Assembly: GCA_905182355.1 (NCBI GenBank)
Contig: CAJJBH010000017.1
Location: 1 to 34,668, forward strand
Length of the DNA: 34,668 nt
DNA from: an uncultured Paracoccaceae bacterium
GTDB taxonomy: Bacteria; Pseudomonadota; Alphaproteobacteria; Rhodobacterales; Rhodobacteraceae
Direction of reading: 5' to 3'
The translations under genes were made by a program, and so were the position numbers. Position 1 is the first letter of the stretch. The number at the start of each line of letters is the position of its first letter. The notes below the pieces were generated by a model. It had not been told where the DNA came from, did not search any database, and saw only the letters and a list, made by a program, of their open reading frames with translations. Shown here one piece after another: positions 26,549-34,668 of this stretch.

Positions 26549-26705
26549 GTATGCTTTCCTCACCGCTATCAACCTTACCCAATCGGGGCCCATTCAAGCT
26601 TTGTTGGGTTGCTCCTAGCACATTAAATTAACATGCAGAACCTTGCAAACGCCCATTGCACCTAAGCAACAATAAATCTGAGCAAAGATAAAGGGAATTA
26701 GCTAA

Positions 26706-27629
26706 TTATGCGACTTGTGGAATTTCGTCCCAAACAAGTCCATATCCTGGCAACTTTTGCGCCATCCCAGCATCACAAACCACCATGCGAATGGCACCTG
26801 GCGTCGCAAAAGCTCTGCGCAACAATGTGTTGGTCAAAGAATGACCCGCACGGACACCAGTGTAACGGCCAATAATCGGAGCCCCTGCCAAAGCCAAATC
26901 ACCTAATGCATCCAGCATTTTGTGACGAACAGGTTCATCTGAGTGGCGCAGGCCACCAGGGCACAAAATTTTGTCGCCATCAAAGACAACCGCATTTTCA
27001 CCCGGTGTACCGCCTAAACCCAAACCATTGGCTTTCATCATTTCAACATCTGCCAGACGACAAAATGTACGGCTGTCACATAATTCACGGGCAAAGCTGC
27101 CATTATCCATGCGCAATGACTTGCTTTGCCGCCCAATGGCAGCGTCGTCAAAGTCAATGTGGAAATCGATGTGCATCGTATCTGCGGGTTCCAGTATTGC
27201 CGTGGCCCCACCTTCCGTCACAGTTACTGTATGCATCACTTCAAATGCACGGACCGGAGCGTTCAAAACCTGAAGCCCGCGCTGCATGATGCCACGTACA
27301 AACGGTACTGCAGACCCGTCAACAATTGGAACTTCTGGGCCATCAATTTCGACCAGCGCGTTATGTACGCCGCACCCAGCGAGGGCCGCCATCACGTGTT
27401 CAACTGTGGAAATTTCTACACCAGCTGCATTTTCGATTTTCGTGCACAGCGGGGAGCGATTAACAACGTCCCATCGTGCAGGAATTAAATTATCACCATC
27501 CAAGACATCAGTGCGCACAAACCAAATACCGTGCTCTGCCCCAGCAGGGCGAATTGTCAATTTCGCAGGTGCGCCTGAGTGAAGGCCTTTACCAGAAAAA
27601 CTGATCGGTGATTTGATTGTTGTCTGCAA
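26706..27629 (-). CDS. lpxC: UDP-3-O-acyl-N-acetylglucosamine deacetylase
   Basis: 307 residues. LpxC performs the committed step of lipid A synthesis. The zinc ligands are His78 (TVEHVMAAL), His236 and Asp240 (RHKMLDALGD), with the catalytic His263 in RAGHSLTN. The start codon is a TTG at 27629 with GAGG upstream: MQTTIKSPISFSGKGLHSGAP fits the family N-terminus, and no ATG alternative exists. It lies between ftsZ and bamD, the standard position in this group. A gap of about 200 bases containing a terminator separates it from ftsZ, so it probably has its own promoter. Confidence 0.95.
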   Translation of the reverse strand: MQTTIKSPISFSGKGLHSGAPAKLTIRPAGAEHGIWFVRTDVLDGDNLIPARWDVVNRSPLCTKIENAAGVEISTVEHVMAALAGCGVHNALVEIDGPEVPIVDGSAVPFVRGIMQRGLQVLNAPVRAFEVMHTVTVTEGGATAILEPADTMHIDFHIDFDDAAIGRQSKSLRMDNGSFARELCDSRTFCRLADVEMMKANGLGLGGTPGENAVVFDGDKILCPGGLRHSDEPVRHKMLDALGDLALAGAPIIGRYTGVRAGHSLTNTLLRRAFATPGAIRMVVCDAGMAQKLPGYGLVWDEIPQVA

Positions 27630-27789
27630 GGTTACCTCAATGGGTGACGCACACTGTTGTGCATTATTGTTATTGAGATACGAAGCCTACGTCACAATCA
27701 CAACTCAATCATTGCAACACTCTGAAACATGAATGTTACAGATCGGCGGCATTGCGCTACGTCACACCCAAACCCTTGTTATATTAACG

Positions 27790-27813
27790 AAAAAAGCCGC
27801 CCAAGGGCGGCTT
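27790..27813 (-). terminator. Rho-independent terminator after ftsZ
   Basis: On the minus strand AAGCCGCCC (27813 to 27805) pairs with GGGCGGCTT (27802 to 27794) around a 2-base loop and runs into a stretch of six T. It starts 23 bases after the ftsZ stop. This is the clearest terminator in the window and closes the division cluster transcript. Confidence 0.88.
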
Positions 27814-27835
27814 CCTTCACACCAATTAAGTGTGG

Positions 27836-29425
27836 TCAGTTTGCTTGGCGACGCAAGAATGCAGGGATTTCTATCCGCTCCTGGTCCGGGTCCACAGCCT
27901 CTATTGGTTGTGGAGCTACTGCAGCTTGTTGCTGAACAGGTGGTTGCTGGCGTGCAACCGGTTGTACAGGTTGTTGTTGATCCCCGTGACCAGTCATCCG
28001 GTTAATCAATGAGTTGATCCCAAAGCGCGGACGCTCCGCAGCAGTTTCTTGCGGGTGTGCGGCGGCGGCTGCGGTTGGGTTTGCTCTTTGCGCAGCGGCA
28101 CGCAAACGCGCCATTGCTTCTGGTGATGGTGTTCCCGGTGCTGGTGCGCGTGGCGCAACAAATGCCTCAGGTTCCGCCTCAAGCGCGCGATCATCATGTG
28201 GTTCGAACGCGGCTACTTGTGGCTGATATGCAGGTGGCGGCAGGTCATCTGTCTGTGCAACAAAGGTTCGTGTCTCTTCGCCAAAGATGTCTTCGGCCAA
28301 GTCTGATGCCGCAGCTTGTTGCACGTTCAAATCTTCGAACAATGTTGGCTCTGCAGCAGCGGGTGCTGCGGCAACTGGTGCTGCCTCTTCAACCGCAAAA
28401 CTTGCAGGCAGTGGTGCCGACATGCTGCGACGCGCCACTGGCATTTCTGTACGCACATCAACGGCATCGATACCTGTAGCCACAACACTAACACGCATTA
28501 TGCCACCAAGTTCGGTGTCCAAAGTAGACCCAACAATGATGTTTGCTTCTGGATCGACTTCTTCACGAATGCGGTTCGCCGCTTCGTCAAGTTCGAACAA
28601 TGTAAGGTCATGACCACCTGTGATGTTGATCAAGACGCCTTTGGCACCGCGCAACGAAATCTCGTCCAGCAATGGGTTTGCGATGGCTTTTTCAGCGGCT
28701 TGGATCGCGCGATCTTCCCCTTCGGCCTCACCTGTACCCATCATGGCTTTGCCCATTTCATCCATTACTGAACGAACGTCTGCAAAGTCGAGGTTGATCA
28801 GGCCAGGACGTACCATTAGATCCGTAACGCCTTTGACACCTTGATACAAAACATCATCAGCCATTGAGAAAGCTTCGGTAAATGTTGTTTTCTCATTGGC
28901 CAAACGGAATAGATTTTGGTTTGGAATGATAATCAGCGTATCAACAACCTTTTGAAGCGCTTCAACACCTTCTTCAGCCTGACGCATGCGCTTAGCGCCT
29001 TCAAACTGGAATGGCTTGGTGACAACGCCAACAGTCAGAACGCCCAACTCACGTGCGGCTTGCGCAATGATTGGCGCAGCGCCAGTCCCAGTACCACCAC
29101 CCATACCGGCCGTGATAAAACACATGTGGGCACCAGCAAGGTGATCCACGATCTGTTCGATACTTTCTTCAGCAGCTGCCGCGCCAACGCTCGCGCGGGC
29201 CCCAGCACCTAAACCTTCGGTGACCTTGATACCCAACTGCACGCGCGTCTTCGAAACCGATTGTTGAAGGGCCTGAGCGTCTGTGTTTGCGACGACGAAA
29301 TCAACGCCGTCTAGCTGTTTTTCGATCATGTTATTGACCGCGTTGCCTCCAGCGCCCCCGACACCAAACACGGTGATACGAGGTTTCAATTCGTCCTGTC
29401 CGGGCATCGAAAGGTTCAGTGTCAT
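27836..29425 (-). CDS. ftsZ: Cell division protein FtsZ
   Basis: 529 residues. FtsZ is the tubulin-like GTPase that forms the division ring. The nucleotide site GMGGGTGTG is at 107-115, with the [13 protein letters not shown] entry at 21-33. Past the GTPase and T7-loop region ([11 protein letters not shown]) comes a long linker of about 180 residues rich in Ala, Pro and Gln, as in other alphaproteobacteria. The C-terminal peptide EIPAFLRRQ (519-527) is the docking site for FtsA and other partners. The ATG at 29425 lies 172 bases after ftsA. Confidence 0.97.
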   Translation of the reverse strand: MTLNLSMPGQDELKPRITVFGVGGAGGNAVNNMIEKQLDGVDFVVANTDAQALQQSVSKTRVQLGIKVTEGLGAGARASVGAAAAEESIEQIVDHLAGAHMCFITAGMGGGTGTGAAPIIAQAARELGVLTVGVVTKPFQFEGAKRMRQAEEGVEALQKVVDTLIIIPNQNLFRLANEKTTFTEAFSMADDVLYQGVKGVTDLMVRPGLINLDFADVRSVMDEMGKAMMGTGEAEGEDRAIQAAEKAIANPLLDEISLRGAKGVLINITGGHDLTLFELDEAANRIREEVDPEANIIVGSTLDTELGGIMRVSVVATGIDAVDVRTEMPVARRSMSAPLPASFAVEEAAPVAAAPAAAEPTLFEDLNVQQAAASDLAEDIFGEETRTFVAQTDDLPPPAYQPQVAAFEPHDDRALEAEPEAFVAPRAPAPGTPSPEAMARLRAAAQRANPTAAAAAHPQETAAERPRFGINSLINRMTGHGDQQQPVQPVARQQPPVQQQAAVAPQPIEAVDPDQERIEIPAFLRRQAN

Positions 29426-29597
29426 TTAGCGTCCGCCTGTTTTATGACCCGCTTTTGCAGGTGTTTTTATGCCTTATACACAGTTATCCTACCGTGATCT
29501 TACAGCAACGTCATCCAAAAAAGCAAAAATGACGCAAAATGTGGGCGGTTTTCTGCCACTTTCCACGCCATTTGGTCTGATCAGCCAAATATAGGGG

Positions 29598-30932
29598 TTA
29601 CCAGTTGTCGCGGAACCACTTAACGGCGCGGCGCAAAGACCGTGCGGGGTAACGATCTGCTGGAATGTCAAAATCCCACCACTCGTCTTGTGGATGGGCT
29701 GCGAACAATGAAAGCCCCACAGCCGAGGCAAAGCTTGGCCCTGTTGCGGCCTGTGGCAAACCATGCACACGCAATGGTCGGCCAAGGCGAACTTGGTGTC
29801 CCAAAATCTTACTGGCCAACCCGTCAAGGCCTGGGATTTGGCTGCCGCCACCTGTCAAAACAATCTGTTGGCTTGGCAGGTGATCAAAGCCAGCAGCGTC
29901 AAGACGCGCACGGACTTCTTCTAGAATTTCTTCAACACGCGGACGCATGATGCCAATCAATTCGGCACGACTGGCGGTGCGACGGTCATGTTCGTAATCA
30001 CCGGTATCGCCGCCAATTTCGATCATTTCGCGGTCATCCATGCCAGTGGCGTGAACGCCACCGTAGAATGTTTTGATCCGCTCAGCGTTCGCTGTGGGAA
30101 CCTGCAACCCAAGCGATATATCGGAGGTGACGTGATCCCCCCCCATGCGGACAGAGTCCGCAAAAATCATGTGCTTCTTTATAAAGATTGAAATGCTGGT
30201 CGCACCACCCCCCATATCGATACAGGCAGCACCCAATTCCTGTTCATCTTCGACCAAAGACGAGATGCCGGACACGTATGCAGAAGACGCAATGCCAGCC
30301 AATTCAAGATCGCAGCGCTTGATACAATGGGCCAAATTATTTACAGCTGCCGCATCGACTGTCAGCATGTGCATATCGACAGACAGCTCATTGCCCAACT
30401 GACCACGTGGATCAGACAGACCCGACCGATGATCCAGCACAAAGTTTACAGGTTGCGCATGCAAAACTTCACGCCCGTCACCGTAGTCAGGAATATCGCA
30501 GTGTGACATCACGCGGGCCACATCGTCTTCAGTGACAACCTGGCCATCCAATTGCACCTGAGCGTCAAGACCATAGCTGCGCGGATCGGCACCAGCAAAG
30601 CAGGCGATAACGTGATCCACACGAATACCAGCCATTTTCTGGGCGGCTTGCAAGGCTGTGCGAATGGCCCGTTCTGTTTCTTGCATCGCCGTAATTTCAC
30701 CGAAATGTACACCGCGCGAACGGGTGGTCGCCGCGCCAATCACACGAAATCCGGACTGACCCGCAAGTGGTCCAATTTCGCCATCTTCGCCAATTTTGGT
30801 TGAACCGTCAAAGCGCAACACAAGTGCAGCAATCTTTGAACTGCCCACATCCAATACGGCGACAACACCACGTTGCATCGCAATTTTGCGCATATTACGC
30901 ATACTGCGCTGGCTGTCATAGAGGTCCATCAT
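29598..30932 (-). CDS. ftsA: Cell division protein FtsA
   Basis: 444 residues from the ATG at 30932 (the next codon, 30929, is also ATG). FtsA is an actin-like ATPase that ties FtsZ to the membrane. The phosphate-1 loop is VVAVLDVGSSKIAAL, the phosphate-2 and adenosine loops are IDMGGGATSI and VLTGGGSQIPGL, and the C-terminal RSLRRAVKWFRDNW is the amphipathic membrane-targeting helix. A frame extends upstream to 30992 inside ftsQ but lacks family similarity. The ftsQ stop and ftsA start are four bases apart, which suggests coupled translation. Confidence 0.96.
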   Translation of the reverse strand: MMDLYDSQRSMRNMRKIAMQRGVVAVLDVGSSKIAALVLRFDGSTKIGEDGEIGPLAGQSGFRVIGAATTRSRGVHFGEITAMQETERAIRTALQAAQKMAGIRVDHVIACFAGADPRSYGLDAQVQLDGQVVTEDDVARVMSHCDIPDYGDGREVLHAQPVNFVLDHRSGLSDPRGQLGNELSVDMHMLTVDAAAVNNLAHCIKRCDLELAGIASSAYVSGISSLVEDEQELGAACIDMGGGATSISIFIKKHMIFADSVRMGGDHVTSDISLGLQVPTANAERIKTFYGGVHATGMDDREMIEIGGDTGDYEHDRRTASRAELIGIMRPRVEEILEEVRARLDAAGFDHLPSQQIVLTGGGSQIPGLDGLASKILGHQVRLGRPLRVHGLPQAATGPSFASAVGLSLFAAHPQDEWWDFDIPADRYPARSLRRAVKWFRDNW

Positions 30933-30936
30933 TGCA

Positions 30937-31821
30937 CTATTGCCCACTTTCCGGAAGCTGCCTGATGCGCCACATTTCTTGTGTGGCGTCATTGTTCATT
31001 TTGATTGTTGGTCGCCCATTCAGGCGCATGTCTACACGGGCGACATCGCGGCTTAGAACATCTTGGGCTCCCTCTAGGGCAATCACGTGTTCAAGCGCTG
31101 CAACGGCACCTTTTGTTGGCAAAAGGATGCGCTGATCGCGATCTAATACAATGTCCCAGCGACGCGCACCCATGCGGACAACCCCGCGCAGGCGCGTGCC
31201 TAATGGCTGTGCTGTAAGGATCAATTCCATCGCCTCTTCCACATGATCGTTGGCACCCTCGCCTGCAATCAATGGCAATTCGGGACGGTCACTGCGGAAG
31301 GCCACGTGGGAAACATGGGCCCCGTTTGCATCCAGCAATGACAACGACGTGTGACTGCGCCAAACGGCAACTGGTACACGTGGGACAACATCAATTTGCA
31401 ACACTCCACCTGGACGAATGCGCAAAGACGCTTCGGCCACGGGTGAAATCGCCATTACCGTTTCGCGCATCCTTTCAAGATCAAGATCAAACGAGCTAAT
31501 TGGGAAGTCGATTGGAAGGTTAATCCGAATGTCTTCTGCCAAATCGGTTCCTACGCCATCAATAGCCATCAGATTAACCCTGAATTCTGGGCGGCCCTCA
31601 ATGTTGGCTCTGGCATCCGCCATCGTATCCGTTATCGCGGCCTGACGTTCAGGGTTGGACAAATACGCAATGCCAATGCCAAAGGTCAAAACAAATGGTA
31701 TCCCTACGCGCAGACCAAATCGAAACAATGGTGTCAGCATCAAACGTTGCATACGCCAAGACCAACGCGATGGTGCTGGGTCAAGCTTTGCGGGCTGTGG
31801 GCGGCGGTTCAGCGGTTGCAT
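30937..31821 (-). CDS. ftsQ: Cell division protein FtsQ
   Basis: 294 residues from the ATG at 31821. A basic N-terminal tail (PSRWSWRMQRL) is followed by one membrane helix near 40-60 (VGIPFVLTFGIGIAYL). Then come a POTRA domain (FRVNLMAIDGVGTDLAEDIRINLPI) and a beta domain. FtsQ links FtsA/K-type early divisome proteins to FtsB, L and W in the periplasm. The start overlaps the end of ddl by 13 bases, so translation is likely coupled. Confidence 0.92.
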   Translation of the reverse strand: MQPLNRRPQPAKLDPAPSRWSWRMQRLMLTPLFRFGLRVGIPFVLTFGIGIAYLSNPERQAAITDTMADARANIEGRPEFRVNLMAIDGVGTDLAEDIRINLPIDFPISSFDLDLERMRETVMAISPVAEASLRIRPGGVLQIDVVPRVPVAVWRSHTSLSLLDANGAHVSHVAFRSDRPELPLIAGEGANDHVEEAMELILTAQPLGTRLRGVVRMGARRWDIVLDRDQRILLPTKGAVAALEHVIALEGAQDVLSRDVARVDMRLNGRPTIKMNNDATQEMWRIRQLPESGQ

Positions 31822-32732
31822 GTTGCATCCTCTACCATCCAACGGCACAGCTTTGGAAAGCTGATTCCAACGGCCTGTCCTTGTTCTGGGCTAAGCGACG
31901 TGGATGTCATTCCAGGTTGAGTGTTGGTTTCAAGTAGGATCAACCCATCGGCGCCTTTGGTTTCATCCCAGCGAAAATCTGTACGGCTCACACCGCGACA
32001 GCCCAACGCAACATGGGCACGTAAAGCGTAGTCCATACACAGGTCAAAAATGTTGGATGGGATATCTGCTGGGACGATATGGGAAGACCCGCCTTCTTTG
32101 TATTTCGCGTCGTAGTCGTACCAACCAGTGGTCAAGATATCGGTTACCGTCAGGGCACGATCGCCCACCACCGTAGTGGTCAATTCACGACCGGGTGCAA
32201 ACGCTTCCACCATCACTTCGGCAGGCATATTCGCGTCCAATTGCGGAGGACCATTGTTTTCAGCGTCCACAAGATAAACGCCAACACTAGACCCTTCATT
32301 GTTGGGCTTCACCACATAAGGTGGTTCCATAACGTGACGGGCACGCACATCATCAGCAGCCGCAATCACGCTTTTTACAATCGGCAGACCAGCTTGGGCA
32401 AACACTTCTTTGCTCCGCTGCTTGTCCATCGCAAGAGCAGACGCCAAAACGCCTGAATGGGAATATGGGATCCCAAGCCATTCAAGCATACCTTGAACGC
32501 AACCGTCTTCACCCCAACGCCCATGCAGGCAATTAAGAACCACATCGGGCTTCATGTCTGATAAAATGACAGAAAGATCGGGGCCTGCATCGACCTCAAT
32601 CACTTCAAATCCTTCTTCCCGCAACGCGGCAGCACAGGCGTGTCCACTGGACAATGACACCTCGCGTTCAGCGGAGGGGCCACCCATCAATACTGCAACT
32701 GTTCGGGGCGTCCTGCTCGACTGACCCACCAA
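31809..32732 (-). CDS. ddl: D-alanine--D-alanine ligase
   Basis: 307 residues, ATP-grasp fold. It makes D-Ala-D-Ala for the peptidoglycan stem peptide in the cytoplasm. VAVLMGGPSAEREVSLSSG opens the protein. VLNCLHGRWGEDG and YVVKPNNEGSSVGVY are the Ddl signature blocks, and LETNTQPGMTSTSLSPEQGQ closes it with the metal ligands. The start is a TTG at 32732 or the GTG at 32729: GAGG lies upstream of both and I cannot choose firmly. It overlaps ftsQ at its 3' end and follows murB by about 100 bases. Confidence 0.94.
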   Translation of the reverse strand: MVGQSSRTPRTVAVLMGGPSAEREVSLSSGHACAAALREEGFEVIEVDAGPDLSVILSDMKPDVVLNCLHGRWGEDGCVQGMLEWLGIPYSHSGVLASALAMDKQRSKEVFAQAGLPIVKSVIAAADDVRARHVMEPPYVVKPNNEGSSVGVYLVDAENNGPPQLDANMPAEVMVEAFAPGRELTTTVVGDRALTVTDILTTGWYDYDAKYKEGGSSHIVPADIPSNIFDLCMDYALRAHVALGCRGVSRTDFRWDETKGADGLILLETNTQPGMTSTSLSPEQGQAVGISFPKLCRWMVEDATCNR

Positions 32733-32748
32733 ATTGCCTCTAAGTCCC

Positions 32749-32767
32749 GAACCTATTTGTTAGGTTC
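32749..32767. repeat. Inverted repeat in the murB-ddl gap
   Basis: GAACCTA (32749-32755) and TAGGTTC (32761-32767) form a 7-bp stem with loop TTTGT, followed on the plus strand by a T-rich stretch. A plus-strand terminator has no gene to serve here. On the minus strand the stem sits 17 bases before the ddl start, where it could affect translation. Confidence 0.4.
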
Positions 32768-32829
32768 TTGTTGTTTTTATTGCCGTTTTCGGCTTTTTAT
32801 CTATGCGGATTTTCACCCATACAGATGAA

Positions 32830-33747
32830 CTAGGGTTCACCCACCCGCATAATTTCCCATTCTAGCGTGATACCACTGGAATCGTAAACCTTTTTTCGCA
32901 CATCTTCGCCCAAACCCTCAAGATCGGCGGCAGTTGCGTCGCCAGTGTTAATCATAAAATTGGAGTGCATTTCGCTCATCTGCGCCCCGCCACGCCGTGC
33001 GCCGCGCATGCCAGCGTCGTCAATCACCTTCCACGCTTTCAAATCATGAACATCATCCGCCTGCCCCGTACTGGAAAACCCAGCGGGGTTGCGGAATGTA
33101 CTTCCCGCACTGCGATCTTTGGTGGGCTGGCTTGCATCTCGCTTGGCCAACTGTTCTTCCATACGCGCATGAAGTGTTGCGGGGTCACCCGATGGTCCCT
33201 CAAGAACTGCGCTGACAATCACGGCACCCTCAGGCAATTCGGTCTGGCGATATTGGAATTTTAGGTCATCCACTGAAAGCGTTACAATCTCACCACTGCG
33301 CAACACAGCTGTCGCCTCGACAAACACATCAGCTGTGTAACTTCCATAACAGCCCGCATTCATGCGCACAGCACCACCGATACTGCCAGGGATTGTACGT
33401 AAGAATGTCAAATCGACGCCTGCGTCAGCGGCCTTGCGCGCCACATGGGAATCCAGCGCGGCTCCCCCAACAGTTACACGATTGCCCGCAACTTCAATCC
33501 CGTTGAAACCGCGACCCATCCGCACAACGACGACCCGTAATCCGCCGTCACGCACAATTAAATTACTTCCCACGCCCATTGGGAAAATGTGGATACTTGG
33601 ATCAAGCGCCTTTAGAAATTCCGACAAGTCTTCGACATCTGCAGGCTGAAACAAATAGTCCGCTGGGCCGCCAACTCTTAACCACGTCAAATCCGACAAT
33701 ACGCGCGCAGGGGTGATGCGGCCACGTACTTTTGGCAGATCTGTCAT
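32830..33747 (-). CDS. murB: UDP-N-acetylenolpyruvoylglucosamine reductase
   Basis: 305 residues, FAD-dependent. It reduces UDP-GlcNAc-enolpyruvate to UDP-MurNAc. [13 protein letters not shown] (57-69) and [21 protein letters not shown] are the FAD-binding blocks. GSTFRNP with the catalytic Ser and the C-terminal [21 protein letters not shown] complete the family signature. The ATG at 33747 overlaps the stop of the preceding small membrane gene as ATGA, a coupled start. Confidence 0.96.
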   Translation of the reverse strand: MTDLPKVRGRITPARVLSDLTWLRVGGPADYLFQPADVEDLSEFLKALDPSIHIFPMGVGSNLIVRDGGLRVVVVRMGRGFNGIEVAGNRVTVGGAALDSHVARKAADAGVDLTFLRTIPGSIGGAVRMNAGCYGSYTADVFVEATAVLRSGEIVTLSVDDLKFQYRQTELPEGAVIVSAVLEGPSGDPATLHARMEEQLAKRDASQPTKDRSAGSTFRNPAGFSSTGQADDVHDLKAWKVIDDAGMRGARRGGAQMSEMHSNFMINTGDATAADLEGLGEDVRKKVYDSSGITLEWEIMRVGEP

Positions 33748-34010
33748 TCGTCATTCCGATTTGCGCGCGCCCGCGCAACCAAAACACCCAGCATAAATGC
33801 AGAACACTGGAACAACATTAAGGTGGCCAACAACATAAGACCTGTTCCGGAAAGGGTGCCATCACCAAAGGCCGTAACCATCAAAAGAATGGCAACTGTC
33901 ACGCAGATTGCCAACCAAGCCGCAAACACAACCAAGCGCATTTTAAAGCCAAGCCATAGGCTGATCATGGCGGATACGGCCAATGGGGATACAAAAATTA
34001 GGCTGCTCAT
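33744..34010 (-). CDS. Small membrane protein between DUF2484 genes and murB
   Basis: 88 residues with two or three hydrophobic segments ([23 protein letters not shown] and [23 protein letters not shown]) and a short basic tail. I do not recognise a named family. The ATG at 34010 shares its A with the TAA of the upstream gene (TAATG) and has AAGGATC upstream. Its own stop overlaps the murB start as ATGA. This tight packing argues that it is a real and co-translated gene. The longer in-frame extension to 34184 is rejected because it overlaps a real gene. Position inside the cell wall cluster suggests an envelope-related role, but that is inference. Confidence 0.75.
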   Translation of the reverse strand: MSSLIFVSPLAVSAMISLWLGFKMRLVVFAAWLAICVTVAILLMVTAFGDGTLSGTGLMLLATLMLFQCSAFMLGVLVARARANRNDE

Positions 34011-34264
34011 TATGCTGATCCTTTTGTTTGGTTCTTCACCCAGCGACCAAGGTATATCACAGGCCAGCGCAGCACGCTCATGGCTGCCACCAAAACCACC
34101 AAGCCGATCCAAGGCCCGTTTTGCCATGTAACAAAGCCCAACAACGGAATTCCGATACCGACCAGGATATAGGCATTGCGCCAATGGTAATCTTTACTGG
34201 GTGTCATCGCCAAAACATTGGCAATCAGCGCCCAAACACAAGCGAGGATCAGGGAAAGGCTCAT
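34010..34264 (-). CDS. DUF2484-family membrane protein (second copy)
   Basis: 84 residues with two or three membrane helices (LSLILACVWALIANVLAM, AYILVGIGIPLLGFV, PWIGLVVLVAAMSVLRW) and the HWRNAYILVGIGIPLLG block that I associate with DUF2484, a family I know only from the murC-murB interval of Rhodobacteraceae. Its function is unknown. The ATG overlaps the stop of the preceding paralogue by four bases (ATGA at 34261-34264). It ends in TAATG with the next small gene. Confidence 0.8.
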   Translation of the reverse strand: MSLSLILACVWALIANVLAMTPSKDYHWRNAYILVGIGIPLLGFVTWQNGPWIGLVVLVAAMSVLRWPVIYLGRWVKNQTKGSA

Positions 34265-34524
34265 TTATACATCTCCGGTGGGAGTTGAGGGTTTTGACCA
34301 CGCAGTTTCGCCCAAATGAAACGAAGCGGATTACGGAACATTGATAGAAACGCAACCACAGCTGCTATGGCGACCAAAGGGTTGATTTGGATACCAATCA
34401 TGATGATCAGGATCGGGGCTACGATCAGCAGGATCACAGCGGGTACGTATTGAAGGCGGATGGGCAGCATAGCACAGATGGCAGAGGCAAAGACCCAAAG
34501 GATGCAGAGGTATAGGAGGGTCAT
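34261..34524 (-). CDS. DUF2484-family membrane protein (first copy)
   Basis: 87 residues. MTLLYLCILWVFASAICAMLPIRLQY followed by VPAVILLIVAPILIIMIGIQINPLVAIAAVVAFLSMFRNPLRF resembles the next gene in layout: an N-terminal helix ending in AM-x-P, then two hydrophobic helices and a RxPxxF/Y basic end. They look like a tandem duplication. The ATG at 34524 has AGAGGA upstream. The family was assigned from memory of its position and pattern. Function unknown. Confidence 0.72.
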   Translation of the reverse strand: MTLLYLCILWVFASAICAMLPIRLQYVPAVILLIVAPILIIMIGIQINPLVAIAAVVAFLSMFRNPLRFIWAKLRGQNPQLPPEMYK

Positions 34525-34668
34525 AAATTCCTCTTTTGAGAGTGCAAAAGCCAACTCCTGCCCAACAGGAGACCAACAAGCCATAAGGGAAGGAAAGGCA
34601 CCACTAAAAAAACCCAACGAATGCAAAGGGACCACCGCTAAACATTGGAGCTAGAATAATGAGCCAAG
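34525..34668. other. Right edge upstream of the DUF2484 pair
   Basis: No gene is supported here. murC is usually next in this order on the minus strand, but I see no MurC C-terminus in these 144 bases. It may begin beyond the window. Confidence 0.4.

Noticed and set aside
29571..29589. Palindrome TTTGG-T-CTGATCAG-CCAAA after ftsA
   Set aside because: The arms are offset by one base and it lies between ftsA and ftsZ without a T-run. It could be chance.
1..34668. CRISPR arrays, tRNA or rRNA genes, intact insertion sequences
   Set aside because: I saw no regularly spaced repeats of CRISPR type, no cloverleaf-like or rRNA-like sequence and no complete transposase with terminal repeats.

Overview
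The window looks like chromosomal DNA of a moderate-GC alphaproteobacterium of the Rhodobacteraceae (Roseobacter group). I infer this from gene order and family content, not from a search. The order DUF2484-DUF2484-small membrane protein-murB-ddl-ftsQ-ftsA-ftsZ-lpxC-bamD-recN, the bolA / J-domain / cobS / cobT neighbourhood, and the closeness of many proteins to what I remember of roseobacters all point there. The genus is not certain.

Layout. (1) 1-790: a decayed REP-associated tyrosine transposase (RAYT) remnant. (2) 788-4312, minus strand: malate synthase G (glcB), a GlcG-family protein and a class-I amidotransferase-like peptidase, with an elaborate palindromic structure between the last two. 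(3) 4582-9819: aminopeptidase N, a small membrane protein, a lytic transglycosylase-like protein, and a TPR-like gene cut by an in-frame TAG. (4) 9830-11111, minus: MgtC-family membrane protein followed by a DUF2867-like protein. (5) 11367-14158, plus: gatB, a hotdog thioesterase whose start codon lies inside a perfect hairpin, and a Crp/Fnr regulator broken at a T7 run. (6) 14159-14805: a gene-free stretch with a perfect TGTGA-N6-TCACA palindrome and two short repeat arrays. (7) 14806-22207: DUF4177 protein, BolA, J-domain protein, cobS and cobT (cobaltochelatase subunits for vitamin B12 synthesis), an Xaa-Pro aminopeptidase and a DUF427 protein. (8) 22208-23885, minus: a ClC chloride channel gene broken by a G8 frameshift and a nonsense codon. 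(9) 23983-34524, minus: recN, bamD, lpxC and the 3' half of the division and cell wall cluster, ending in three small overlapping membrane protein genes. murC, expected next, is not seen.

How it works together. The right third is a core envelope and division module: UDP-MurNAc formation (MurB), D-Ala-D-Ala ligation (Ddl), divisome proteins FtsQ/A/Z, lipid A commitment (LpxC), outer membrane assembly (BamD) and DNA repair (RecN). Coupled starts and stops run through much of it, and there is a strong terminator after ftsZ. The left part is glyoxylate and peptide metabolism.

The most striking property is the number of broken genes for a stretch otherwise made of housekeeping genes. Four loci are broken: RAYT, TPR-like, Crp/Fnr and ClC. 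Three lesions are single-base changes in or at homopolymer runs (C5, T7, C8) and two are nonsense codons (TAG, TAA). This could be real decay, phase-variable runs, or, for the homopolymers, sequencing error. I found no CRISPR array, tRNA, rRNA or intact mobile element, and no clearly new multi-gene system. The best leads for unexplained biology are the non-coding elements at 1591-1678, 12921-12947, 14173-14336 and 14692-14724.
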